From Macrothele yani (lineage: Eukaryota > Arthropoda > Arachnida > Araneae > Macrothelidae): a stretch of 64,000 nt of DNA. The number at the start of each line of letters is the position of its first letter. Within the stretch, counting starts at the first letter, position 1. Of this stretch, positions 1-9,929 are shown piece by piece. The position numbers were made by a program, and so were the translations under genes. The stretch is from assembly GCA_039090855.1 (NCBI GenBank), contig CM077002.1:86060194-86124193 (forward strand), written 5' to 3'. The notes under the pieces were generated by a model. That model was not told the DNA's origin, did not search any database, and saw nothing but the letters and a program-made list of their open reading frames with translations.

Positions 1-210
1 AACATTGGGAACAAAACAGGGCTAGACAGACATATACAAGCAAGTGGACACTCCATAAATTGGGACTCAGTGAAAATAATCGCCCACCAGTCAAACTTAG
101 TAAAGAGGAAACTAGAAGAAGGGATCGAAATAGCAAGAAGAAGAAGTACCACAATTAACGATAATTGCGGATGGACTCTTCCAATTGAGTGGCAGCAACT
201 ACTCCAGTGA
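1..210 (+). pseudogene. Penelope-like element, C-terminal end of GIY-YIG ORF (5' cut by window edge)
   Basis: Frame 1 is open from base 1 to a TGA at 208-210 (69 codons). The peptide contains NKTGLDRHIQASGHSINW and KRKLEEGIEIARRRSTTIN. These match, residue by residue, the part of the PLE at 18178-18516 that lies just after its GIY-YIG core (NKTGLDRHVRETGHSMDW; KRKLKEGIEIEKNQNSIIN). PLE proteins join a reverse transcriptase to a GIY-YIG endonuclease that nicks target DNA for priming. Only the downstream tail of the endonuclease domain is visible, so the catalytic residues lie outside the window. A hammerhead-like hairpin follows 7 bases after the stop, as expected for a PLE 3' end. Confidence 0.75.
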
Positions 211-217
211 CATAGTC

Positions 218-246
218 CTGATGACGAACTAGGCTTTAGTTCGAAA
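218..246 (+). ncRNA. Hammerhead-ribozyme-like core in PLE tail
   Basis: CTGATGA (218-224) is followed by a 6-bp stem (226-231 pairs with 237-242) and GAAA (243-246). This is the order of the conserved hammerhead core. One unpaired C (225) separates CTGATGA from the stem. Hammerhead motifs are established in PLE tails. Stems I and III were not convincingly identified, so catalytic activity is not implied. Confidence 0.45.
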
Positions 247-342
247 ATTTGACAACCAACTTTGATGAAAAATAACCTCTATAAGACCCGTAAAAAAGTT
301 ATTCCACAATACACTTTGATGCACATTACATCATATGGACTG

Positions 343-549
343 CAGATGCCGCCGTGGTCTAAGTGCTGGCTTCTGACCATTCGTCAGAGTTCAAATCCCA
401 GTGAAGCATGGATGTTGTTTGTCTTACAGCACTAGCTGCTTCCCTTCTCTGGAACCAGTGGCCCTAAATTAGGGATGGGCGACTCCTTATAGCCCACTGA
501 GTTGCTCAGGGTAGTCATTAAACCTTCAGCCAAAAAAAAAAAAAAAAAA
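343..549 (+). mobile_element. tRNA-derived SINE with poly(A) tail
   Basis: A tRNA-like head carries an A-box-like GTGGTCTAAGTGCTGG (354-369) and a B-box GTTCAAATCCC (389-399), 35 bases apart as in a tRNA gene. A tRNA-unrelated body follows and ends in an 18-base A run (532-549). This is the architecture of a pol III SINE mobilised by a poly(A)-recognising LINE. Intact tRNA arms are not obvious, so it is not a functional tRNA gene. No confident target duplication was found. Confidence 0.7.
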
Positions 550-564
550 GCAGACAGCCTGTCT

Positions 565-1009
565 GTCCATAAAATATTGCTATCTGCATCAAACAAGAAG
601 GGACACCTCCAGTTCTCCCAGGAACCCAAGAATTCGACAGTGAGATGAAAGGGTGAGGATACGGAGACGGCAGCATGATAGAATGAATCCATCTTGCCCC
701 GTTATTACTCTTAAAAGCTCGTGAAGGTAACGTTCTGGTCTGGAGCATGTTTTTGTGGGAATGTTTCAGCCTTTTGATTCATGTGGAGCAACGTCTGACC
801 ACCCAAAGTCATTTATATATTGTTGCCGACCAAGTCCACCCAGTTATGTTGATGGTTTCCCCCAGTGGAGATGGATACTTCCAGCAGGACAATGCTCCAT
901 TTCATAGGGCTCACATTGAAAGCAAATGGTTTGAGGAGTGTCATGGAGACTTTTCCTGCTACATTGGCCTCCTCAACCACCAAATCTGAACCCAGTGGAG
1001 CATTTGTGG
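565..1009 (+). pseudogene. Tc1-like transposase, first fragment (split by a hAT insertion)
   Basis: Conceptual translation with several indels and stops gives the middle of a Tc1-type DDE transposase: a DERVRIRRRQHDRMNPSC-like strand, then VLVWSMFLW, and GYFQQDNAPFHRAHI, which carries the second catalytic Asp. Just before position 1009 it reads (V)EHLW, the catalytic Glu region. The frame resumes at 2071 with DEVKRGIRQLD, so the two halves belong to one protein interrupted by the 1010-2062 element. Multiple frameshifts make it inactive. The N-terminal DNA-binding half was not found. Confidence 0.75.
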
Positions 1010-2062
1010 CAGAGGCGTAACTAGACATTTCTGCCCCCGGGGCAAGCCACAAAATATTGCGCTCTCCCACTGAAGTTGTTTAGACAAAAGAGCTTTATCA
1101 CCTGAAATATTATAATCCTGCTTGTTGCATGAGTTTTAGAATAGTAAAATTGGTCTTGTCCGTTGATTATGGACAATTTTTCATTATTTAGTATCTACAC
1201 GCATATGCAGTTACAGTTTTTCAAAAGAACTAAAATTGGCCACCAGGAGTTGCTTCTAACATTTTGCTTTACCCTGAGTTTTATGCTTTTTTTATTATAT
1301 TCTCTTGTAGTTAAGTGATAACTAATAATAATCAACGGTTGTGCAATAGATTTTTAAAACGGGCTAGTTTTTCAATGAGCCAGAGGAAGACCTTTGTGAA
1401 GTTATTGCCATTTTAATTGTAGCTTAACAACCTAACTGTAAAATATTTTTATTGGGGTATTGATACTGCAAATAAGGTATCAGGGAACTAGGTGTCATTT
1501 CTTATCCCAAATGGGAATGTCATTTTATCTTCATTAATTGCGTCAGAAAAAATTAGGAAATGGGGACAGTATTCAGAAGGGTTTCATGCATTTCTCTTAC
1601 CCTTACTTACATCAAGGAATGTTCTGAGTGGTGAAGCTGAACTGGATGCAGAATGCCATTTAGGGCTGCAAAATACAAAATGTGAAGAGAGCAGTGAGAT
1701 TCCCAACTGCTCTTAAATTCTGACCTTTGGTACCACATTAAATGAAACGAATGCAGCTTACAGTAGTGGTAGTAATGATCGGATTGCCCACAGAGAATCT
1801 TCAAAAATATGAACGGCATTCTTATCTTGTAATGTATGAACAATCGCACCATTATTTCTGATTGTGAGCAACTTACATCACCTGCACATTTTGTGGAAGA
1901 AATGCAGATGTTTATCTGCCAAGCTACTGCAACTGGCAAAAGAAACTATAGGTAAATTCTGCATCAGAAACTAGTGCAAAAGTTTCAATTCCTATTTTAA
2001 TCAGATTGCACGAAGTGATTTTTGCGCCCAAGGATAGCCGCTCTGCTCAAATTACGCCTCTG
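1010..2062. mobile_element. Non-autonomous hAT-type transposon with exact 8-bp target duplication
   Basis: The element begins CAGAGGCGTAACT and ends with the inverse (ATTACGCCTCTG), giving short terminal inverted repeats starting CAGAGGCGTAA. It is flanked on both sides by ATTTGTGG (1002-1009 and 2063-2070). An 8-bp duplication with CAG-type ends is diagnostic of hAT insertion. Removing the element and one copy of the duplication restores the Tc1 reading EHLW-DEV across the site. No hAT transposase was recognised in its 1,053 bp, so it would have to be moved in trans. Confidence 0.87.
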
Positions 2063-2262
2063 ATTTGTGGGATGAAGTCAAAAGGGGCATCAGACAGCTG
2101 GATCTGCTACCATTAAATCATCAAGGCTGTAGGTTGCAGTTCACTTTTGGGCTAATATACTACAAGCCACTTATCGACATTTAATCGAGTTCATACCAAG
2201 AAGAATAAAAGCAGTATTAAGAGCAAAAGGGGCTAAACAATGTACTCTGGTGTGCAAAAATT
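2063..2262 (+). pseudogene. Tc1-like transposase, C-terminal fragment
   Basis: This continues the fragment ending at 1009. DEVKRGIRQLDLL directly follows the catalytic EHLW. After further frameshifts the tail HLIEFIPRRIKAVLRAKG is readable near 2170-2235, matching the usual Tc1 C-terminus (PRRI-AVIRAKGG). It is separated from the first fragment only by the hAT element and its duplicated target. The terminal inverted repeat of this Tc1 was not located with confidence. Confidence 0.7.
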
Positions 2263-2570
2263 AAGGACGAAGAAGAGAAATTAGCATAACAGCGAAACGC
2301 GCAGGCAGAACGGACTGAAAGACCACTAGGGAGATAGACTAGGGTCCGGTACGGTAGAGAATGCACATAAATGCAGCATGACGTAGGTGGGGGGAGTGTC
2401 AGAAGGTATAAAGCACACGGGCGGTGTACGCTCCGTAAATCGGTGAAAGTTATTGCACGGTGTACATCGGTTTGAACGACGTCGAGTTGCTGCCACCGTG
2501 TGATATGGGCAACAGGCAATCCAGTTAATGACATCTGGATGACTTTACCTGAGGTCGCGTCATTGGGAAG

Positions 2571-3509
2571 TTGGAAGAAGGTCAAAGTGTGACTAGTGTG
2601 GTCGAGGAGTTCGGGATCGTTCACAGCATCGTTTCACAAGCTTGGAGAGCATTTCAAATGACAGGAACAGCTGTCCGAGAGTTAAGCAGTGGTTGTCCAC
2701 GAGCAACCATGGCGGCGGACGACCGGTATATTGTCCTACAGGCGAGAAGAGACAGATGGCAGACAGCGGGAGAAATCGCAAGGCACATGCAACAGACAAC
2801 TGGACGTCTGTTATCGCATTTTACCGTGGCCAGGAGGCTGCACAAAGGTGGTCTATTTGCACGACGAGCAGTACAGTGTATGCCATTAATGCCTGCTCAT
2901 CGGAGATGGCGGTTTCTGTGGTGCCAGGAACACAAGAACTGGACACATCAGCAATGGGGTCTAGTTCGCTTTATGGATGAGAGCCGATTTAGTCTGACGA
3001 GTGATACTGGACGTATACACATCTGGAAATAGCAGGGAACACGCAATCACACCTCCAACATCATCGAAAGGGACCGCTTTGGAGGTGGCGGAGTTCTCGT
3101 TTGGGGCGGTATCATGCTTGGTAGCCGTACTGACCTCCACACCTTCCAAGGAGGTTCAGTCACTGGTGTCCACTATTGCACAGAGGTCCTCCTGCCTCAC
3201 ATGCGTCTGTTTAGAGGTGCTGTGGGTCCTGAGTTCCTCTTCATGGATGACAACACTACATCTCATCGTACAGCGGCTGTCACAGAGCTGTTGGAGAGTG
3301 AAGATATTCAACGCATGGATTGGCCCACAAGGTCCCCGGGCCTAAATCGTGTGGGGCCTTCTCAGGAGACGCTTGGCAGCATGTCACCAGCCGCCAGCAA
3401 TGATTCCGCAGCCGCGATACCTCAACAGCTCCTTGACAACCTCGTCCTCAGCGTCGACAGACGTTGTAAATCCTGCAACGCAGGTAGGGGTGATCATATC
3501 CCCACTTAA
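2571..3509 (+). pseudogene. Tc1-like transposase, one stop codon, catalytic Glu lost
   Basis: A single reading frame encodes a whole Tc1-type transposase apart from an internal TAG at 3030-3032. N-terminal helix-turn-helix DNA-binding domains lie at roughly residues 1-120 (LEEGQSVTSVVEEFGI, then RRDRWQTAGEIARH). The catalytic domain shows the first Asp in FMDESRFSL and the second in LFMDDNTTSH. The third catalytic position, normally Glu in [12 protein letters not shown], reads SPGLNRVGP, so the Glu is replaced by Gly. The 3' end of the element is probably at 3795, where CACTTAGTG is followed by TA. No matching 5' inverted repeat was found, so the left end is uncertain. Confidence 0.85.
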
Positions 3510-4096
3510 AGACTAGATTTTTCTTGGCAGCTGCCTGTCACATGGACGTTTCTGTCTTTTGTCCAGTTGTGCTCGAAGCTACCTTTTCAATAAAGTGCCT
3601 TTGGATTCCTTGTTTGGACGGTTTTGCTCGCTTATCCCATATTCTTACATCTTGGGGATCTTATGGTATGATTTGAGTCGATGTGGAGCACTTCTGCACG
3701 ACATTACATTCGAAAAACCGTTTCGAATGTAACGTATGTAAAAACCGCATGCCAGTGTACTAACCAGGTGGTCATAATAATTTGGCCACTTAGTGTATAC
3801 TGTTTTATGTACAATATTATGTTTAACATGTGAAATAGAGATGAGCACAGGCTCCTTTTTTAAGGCCCAGGCCTGCAATAACATTACATATGACTGGCCC
3901 AGGTTTTAATATTTGTGCAAATTTTCCCTATGTGAAAAAGGGGAAAAATAAAGCATATCATTTTATTCCTATTTACATTTTCGTGATCAAACAATAATGT
4001 TAGTGCCTCCCTTTAATGTCAACCCCCAGAAAAGAGAGAAATAATAATAATAATTATTAATATGTGCATCATATTCAGGTAATAAAATGTCTTTCA

Positions 4097-4632
4097 TTTT
4101 AAATATACATAATATCTAAAGTATTATTGTACTTAGGACTGATATACCTACCAACTCGTCCAATAGATGGCGACACATGAAAAACAATCACCTAACACAT
4201 ACAGGCCGCAAAATTTTCCCTTCGTTTCCCGACATGCAACTCCAGTGGCTACACACACGTGAGAAACCCGCATGTAGGTAGTAGAAGGCCCGACGATGGC
4301 ACTCAGTAAGTGCCGAAAGCGCTCGCCGTAACAACGTGACAAAGAGCCTCTTTGAGAGACGTCTCCCGACCCGATGAGTATAACTTTTTCTAATACAATC
4401 TTTTAATTAACAGTAAATTTAAAACATTTGGTTGTGCGAATGAATGAATGTTGAACTGATAATAATATAACATAATGTTTTATTTATGAAAATTTTAACT
4501 AACCAAAAAAACCCGTAATAAATTGACCTCTCTCGGGCTGGGAGCACATGCCTTACGGAGCAACAACGGGCAAAATACTTTGCCAATATCAGGTAAATAA
4601 TACCTTAGATATTATGTATATTTAATCTAAAG
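4097..4632 (+). mobile_element. Short PLE 3'-end relic with terminal inverted repeats
   Basis: A roughly 35-bp sequence around ATATACATAATATCTAA (from 4097) is repeated inverted near 4598-4632 (TTAGATATTATGTATAT). Between them is a hammerhead-like hairpin at 4290-4318 and no ORF of note. The arrangement (inverted copy of the 3' terminus at the left, hairpin, 3' terminus at the right) is the same as in the PLEs at 27526-30158 and 42842-44148. No RT or GIY-YIG coding remains, so the assignment rests on structure only. Confidence 0.45.
4290..4318 (+). ncRNA. Hammerhead-like hairpin (variant core)
   Basis: CCGACGA (4290-4296), then a strong stem (GGCAC pairing with GTGCC), then GAAA (4315-4318). 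The first element deviates from CTGATGA at two positions (T to C each time), so it would be a degenerate ribozyme at best. The layout matches the other PLE tail hairpins in this window. Confidence 0.35.
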
Positions 4633-5011
4633 CATGTTTATAACATAAGACAACCCTTAAGGTGTCTCGTGAATTACATATTTTGTAAGCCTTTCATTTT
4701 GTTTCCCAAGTGTATCAAGTGAATTCATTTACCAAATTAACTGTATTTAATTATTTGTTTCATTCAAATTTAAATAAGGGTTTTGAATGCTTAAATTACA
4801 TTAGAAAATTATTATAAAATATACGTAATTTCTGCATGACATGAGAATTGTGTATTCCTGTTTTGCTGACGGATTTGGTCCGGTTTAGTATTGAGCAAAC
4901 GTGCACTGCATATATAGGTCCTAATGATTTTTAATGGAACTTTATACAATAATACTAGCTGTTTTCTGGAACACAAACTTTGTTTAATGTAACTATATAT
5001 ATATATATATA

Positions 5012-7016
5012 TCATCATCATCATCATTGTCAACCATTATCAATCCACTGCTGGACGAAGGTCTCCCCAAGTTTCCTCCACAACGGTCTGTCTTGTGCCA
5101 GTCTCCTCCATGTCACTCCCGCATATTTACGAATTTCATCCACCCATCTCCCATGTGGTCTTTTTCTGGGTCTTTTCCTGTCCCTTGGAATCCAATCTAA
5201 AATTTCGGCTGTCCATCTATGGTCTGTCCTTCTGGCAGTATGTCCAGCCCATTGCCATTTCAGGGATTTAACTCTGATCATGATGTCTTCCACTCTTGTC
5301 ATTTTTCGGATCCACGAGTTCCTCTTCTTATCTCTCCTGGTTATACCAAGCATGCACCTCTCCATGCTTCTTTGAGTTGTCTGCAGCCTTTGTATGTCTC
5401 TTTTAGTTAAGGTCCACGTCTCTGCACCATACGTAAGCACTGGAAGGATGCATTGATCAAACACTTTTCTTTTAAGACATAATGGCATATTGCTCTTGAA
5501 AATTATGCTGTTTCTTCCAAAAGCTCTCCAGGCAAGTTTTGTACGCCGATTAATTTCTTCATCAATGTGACCCTCACTTGATATCTGCTGTCCAAGATAA
5601 ACATACGTATCTGTTATCTCCAGTTTTTCTCCATCAATCGATAAATCTTCATTTCTTATAAAAGCATTGAACATCACTTTTGTCTTCTGAAAGTTCATTT
5701 TTAATCCCACTTCTTTACTCTTGTCAGCAAGTTCCTGGATCATACTCTGCAGCTCTGATGGGGTAGTTGCAAAAATGACTACGTCATCAGCAAAACGAAG
5801 GTGGGTTAGATAATCTCCATTAATCTTTATCCCTTTGTTTTCCCAGTTCAGTGATTGAAAGACATTTTCCAATGTGGCATTAAAGAGCTTCGGAGATATG
5901 GTGTCACCTTGTCTCACTCCCTTTCCAATTTTTATGTGTGTTGTATTTTCAAACAGCCGAATCTTTGCACTTGCATTTTCATAGATGTTATTAATAATAT
6001 TAATGTATGCATCTTCAATACCGCAGGATTTCAGAGCCGTGGTAACTGCTGATGGTTTCACCGAATCAAAGGCTTTTTCATAATCGATAAAAGCCATGCA
6101 CAATGGAAGTTCATATTCCCTCGCTCTTTCAATTAGTTCTCTCAGTACGTGGATATGATCTATTGTGCTGTAGCCACTCCTGAATCCAGCTTGTTCTCTC
6201 GGTTGAGCCATGTCCAGTGTTACCTTCAAGCGGTGTGAAAGAACTTTAGTGAAGATTTTATAAACTACTGATAGGAGGCTGATAGGTCTGTAGTTCCTGA
6301 GATCCTCAATGTCACCTTTTTTATGTAGCAGGATCATTGTAGCATTGTTCCAATCCTCAGGAATCTTCCCTTCATTAAGGCATCGAGTGAAAATTTGGGC
6401 GAGTACTGTTTCAATTTCTCCACTTGCTTCTTGTATGATGTCTATAGTAATTCCATCTTCTCCTGGAGCTTTCCCCCGCTTCATGTTCTTGATTGCATGA
6501 GCAACTTCTGCTGGGAGGACTGGAAGAACTCTGGTACCTTTCATGATGTCTGGAGTACATGTATCATCCCTTTCATATAATTTGGAGTAGAAATCTTTCA
6601 CTCTTGTCAAAATTTCGCCTCTATTTCTTGTTATAGAACCATCTTCTTTTCTCAGAGCCATAATCTGTTTTCTTCCCTTACTGAGATGTCCCTTTGCTAT
6701 CTTTAGGCTTTGGTTGTTTTCAATTGCTTTCCTCACTAGCTCACAGTTGAATTTCCTTACGTCTTCAGTGATACTTTTTCGTGCTGTCTTGCATAGCTCT
6801 ATATATTCCACTTTGGAAGTCACATCTTCTTTAGTTGTCCTCATCTCTCTTCTTTTTTGCATCAACATTTTGGTTTTTCCTGATAATTTGTTTACATGCA
6901 ACTTGTTCTTAGACCCAGCTAATTTTGTTGCTGTTTCCATAAGAGCTTTGGTTACTTTTCTGTTAACTTCCGAAATATCCACTTCTTCCGATGTTAGGCC
7001 TTCTAAAGCAGAGAAT
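5012..7016 (-). mobile_element. RTE-type LINE, 5'-truncated copy A
   Basis: On the minus strand this copy ends in GGTTGACAATGATGATG repeats (5012-5036). That is the same (TGA)n tail seen at the 3' ends of the three plus-strand copies near 23795, 26975 and 35710. RTE-clade LINEs characteristically end in short simple repeats instead of poly(A). Homology to the other copies stops near 7016, within the linker between endonuclease and RT, so the endonuclease is absent. It sits inside the hAT element 3836-10939, downstream of its transposase. Confidence 0.9.
5030..7015 (-). pseudogene. RTE LINE reverse transcriptase, 5'-truncated but uninterrupted
   Basis: About 660 residues are open without stop or frameshift; the first ~24 codons of the open frame (to 7087) come from flanking DNA. 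RT motifs in order: NYRPISLLSVVYKIF, QAGFRSGYSTIDHI, motif A MAFIDYEKAFDSV, motif B KGVRQGDTISPKLF, catalytic FADDVVIF, then MNFQKTKVMFN. The C-terminal region has LTYGAETWTLTKRD and ends FVQQWIDNG. It lacks the endonuclease domain, so it cannot retrotranspose on its own. It is the least damaged RT of the four RTE copies here and probably a recent insertion. Confidence 0.92.
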
Positions 7017-8121
7017 ATATAATTATTATAATAAATAAATAAAACAAAATTCCATGATTTCATTTGAATTCTGCAATCTGAGACCATACTCCCTTCATAA
7101 TATTAAATCAAGGCCTTGTATTTATTTAGGTACCAGTGCCGAATGATGAAGAAGTAAAATTTCATTTTTTTCTTGGTTGCGCATGATTACAATTGGTATT
7201 TTAATGCGAAAATCGCTAATGTTATATTCAGCTGATTTTTTTTGTATATATTTTTTTAATAGCAGGACTATTTTATATGCTGCCACGTCGGTTAGTATTG
7301 ACGGCGGCAGAATACATATATTTTCAGTTTGGAAAGTTATGAAACGTCGATTATGTTACTTTTGTTTAATTGCTGAGAAACGAGAATTTTACGATAATAA
7401 GAAAATGAGCATTGATGTATCAAGAATATAATTGTTATTACCAAAGTAAAATTTCTTGTATTGTTCAAGGAAATAATGATTCAAAAAAGGCTTTTTCTTG
7501 ATTCACTTTCAGTGTGTTTCCTATACTTCTAGAACAAAAACATCATTAGAGGATGTCGTACCTCATAGTCTCTCGTAACTTTTCAAAAACAGAATTGCAT
7601 CTAAAGCTTGAGAATTTAATCTCGATCTTCTTTCTTCTAATACCCTGGCTGCTGCACTAAAGGCCCGTTCACTTGCAGTGCTGCTAGATGATATGCACAA
7701 TACATGTCTTGCAATACTGGCTAATTTGGGGAATTTTGAATTTTTCCTCCAAGTCAGCAAATCCTTAGCTTCTGAGTGATTGACTCCCACTTTCAAATCG
7801 ATGTAGCTATGTACTTCATCTTCTTGAGGAACATCTAAATTAAATTCATCTTCCAGTTTTTCAAACATACTTGATGACATATGTTTCGGCGTGGGCAGTT
7901 CCCGTATTATCAATACTGAAGCTGATGTTTCAGTTTCATTAGTTTCGTCAATCATAGAACTTGTTTGTGAATGCACATGTTTTCTTTCATTTTTCAGTAA
8001 CATTTCTAACGATTTGAAGTTCAGATGTAGAAAGGTTGCCACTTTATATAAATCGTTAATATCTATTATATTTTCAGAGTTGAAGAAATATTCTTCTCAT
8101 AATATGTGGTAAATACGTCAT

Positions 8122-8263
8122 GATAATTAACACAGCAATCGGACATAACCGAATTGACTGTAGTTACTGTTTCACACGTGAATTAAATCACATCAGAAAA
8201 CTTGAAAATTTCATCGCTGTGGAGCAGCAATCTCGGCGATGTCCGATTGCTGTGTTAATTATC
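8122..8263. mobile_element. 142-bp foldback MITE inside the hAT transposase
   Basis: A perfect 25-bp inverted repeat (8122-8146 and 8239-8263; core AACACAGCAATCGGACAT) encloses a 92-bp AT-rich loop. It separates two blocks of the hAT transposase that would otherwise be adjacent. A clear target duplication was not found, so an alternative is a locally created palindrome. It has no coding capacity. Confidence 0.6.
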
Positions 8264-9257
8264 TATTCTGTTTTGCTGTGCAACTATTTTCTGTTTTTTT
8301 CTTCAGTACTACTAAAATATCTGAATCTGTTATGGAAATGATGCAGTGCTTCATGAGCAAGTGATACCGAAGGAGTATATAAGTGGGTGTAAAGTGGGAT
8401 GTAAAGTGGGATGCAAATCAAATCTCCCTCAAGATGGCTAGTGGCTTCCTCAAACTGTTTTAGAAATTTTGTTAAAACAGACAGAATATCAAAATTTAAT
8501 CCTTCCATACAAAAGGCTTCATTTTTGATAGCCAAAACATCCCTAATATTGCTTAACTGGTCATTTACAGATTCTAGCATAGCACACAAAGTATCCAGCA
8601 AGTTTCAACTTCTTGGTAAACAGATTTTTTCAATCACGACACAGTTTCTGATTTTTTAAAAGTAAGTAACAAGCAATTTACAATTTTCTATACTTGTTTT
8701 CAACTCTGGTAGGGCTTCAGTTGCTTCTGTAAAACTGTGTTTCAGTACAGTGTTCAAAAGGTAGCAGGCACAAGTTAAACGATGAAAACATCTTAATGCT
8801 GAAACTATGTTTGCCCTTTCATCACTTACAAATACTATTTTTGTCACAAGCATAGAGCAATCAAATCCCACATTTCCAAGGGTTTGCAAAAGTTCTGAAT
8901 TTATGTTTTCCTATGTCTTTGGTACATAAGGAAATGCAGTAGTTGTTAACACCAAACTTCTCAAAATGAAGTCATTATCTACAAAGTGACAGGTAACAGT
9001 CATATATGCTTCATTCCTAAAGGCAGAGGTCCACATATCAGTTGTTATAGTGCCACCAAACTTACGTATCACTTCATTCATTTGTATAACGTATTCCAAC
9101 CTTATAGTGTCAGCTGAACTTTTGACATGTCTTGAAAGTGTAGTCCTGTGAGGTAGCACATCTTGTGCTGGAACTGATCCTTCTGTTGCACCTGTATCAA
9201 TTAAGTGCTGTGCTACTTCCAGAAATCCTTGTCCTTCGATGATATTAAAAGGTTGTA

Positions 9258-9929
9258 CAGGGTGAACAAAAAGTATTTCCCTGATTGCAAACGTCATTCA
9301 TATCTGCTGTACGTATGTTACAGATGTGAAACTGGTGCCAAAATGTTGGAAAACTAACCAAGTTTTTTGTTGCAGGTTTCCGCAATGTGGCTGTAGTGTA
9401 GCAGTGTCAGTGTCCAGGAAACCGGAAATGTTCACAAATCATGAACAGAACTTTTTATCATGAACAGAACTTTTTGGCATCTGTAATTCACGTGAGGCCC
9501 TACGCACTGATTTCTTGGGACTTCGCACAAAAGACTGTCTCACTGCTTCCACCCGTTCAGCTGAGGTTGATGGTTGGCTAGTTCTCGGTAAGTCAGCAAC
9601 AGATCCTGTGGTCTTCAGCTTGTCGTACCACGACTTAATGCTCTTGACATCGGGCGGCTTCTTTTCATACGTTGTTTGAAAGTTCCTCTGCACTGTTATT
9701 GGTGACCGGGTGTCGTGATACCAAAGGACACACTGAGCTTTTTCTTGATTTGTGAACATTTCCGGTTTCCTGGACACTGACACTGCTACACTACAGCCAC
9801 GTTGCGGAAACCTGCAACAAAAAACTTGGTTAGTTTTCCAACATTTTGGCACCAGTTTCACATCTGTAACGTACATACAGCGGATATGAATGACATTTGT
9901 AATCAGGGAAAGACTTTTCGGACACCCTG
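9258..9929 (-). mobile_element. Foldback derivative of a mariner-like (DUF4817-type) transposon
   Basis: Both ends read CAGGGTG inward and are flanked by TA (9256-9257 and 9930-9931). The first ~180 bp on the minus strand reappears inverted at the other end (9258-9440 against about 9748-9929, with about 10 differences). The element is therefore the 5' part of a transposon closed by an inverted copy of its own start. Excising it with one TA restores an open hAT frame (ANDI-QPFN). The CAGGGTGT ends match the truncated relative at 19188-19550. Confidence 0.85.
9439..9759 (-). pseudogene. Mariner-like transposase N-terminus (DUF4817-type helix-turn-helix)
   Basis: Starting at the ATG at 9759, about 100 residues match the N-terminal DNA-binding region of a mariner-like family common in arthropods: MFTNQEKAQCVLWYHDTRS, then KSIKSWYDKLKTTGSVADL and RTSQPSTSAERVEAVRQSF. 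The frame ends at the junction with the inverted terminal copy, so the whole catalytic domain is missing. The peptide could still bind the ends of relatives. Nothing in the sequence shows expression. Confidence 0.8.

Noticed and set aside
343..410. Functional tRNA gene at the A/B-box pair
   Set aside because: No closed acceptor stem and a SINE body with poly(A) follows; it is a SINE head.
3705..3731. Hairpin ACATTCGAAA/TTTCGAATGT
   Set aside because: A 10-bp stem in AT-rich transposon flank; too short and common to claim as a feature.
4812..5033. 73-codon minus-strand ORF with Met and Tyr-Ile runs
   Set aside because: Produced by the (ATC)n and (TA)n simple repeats at the RTE tail.
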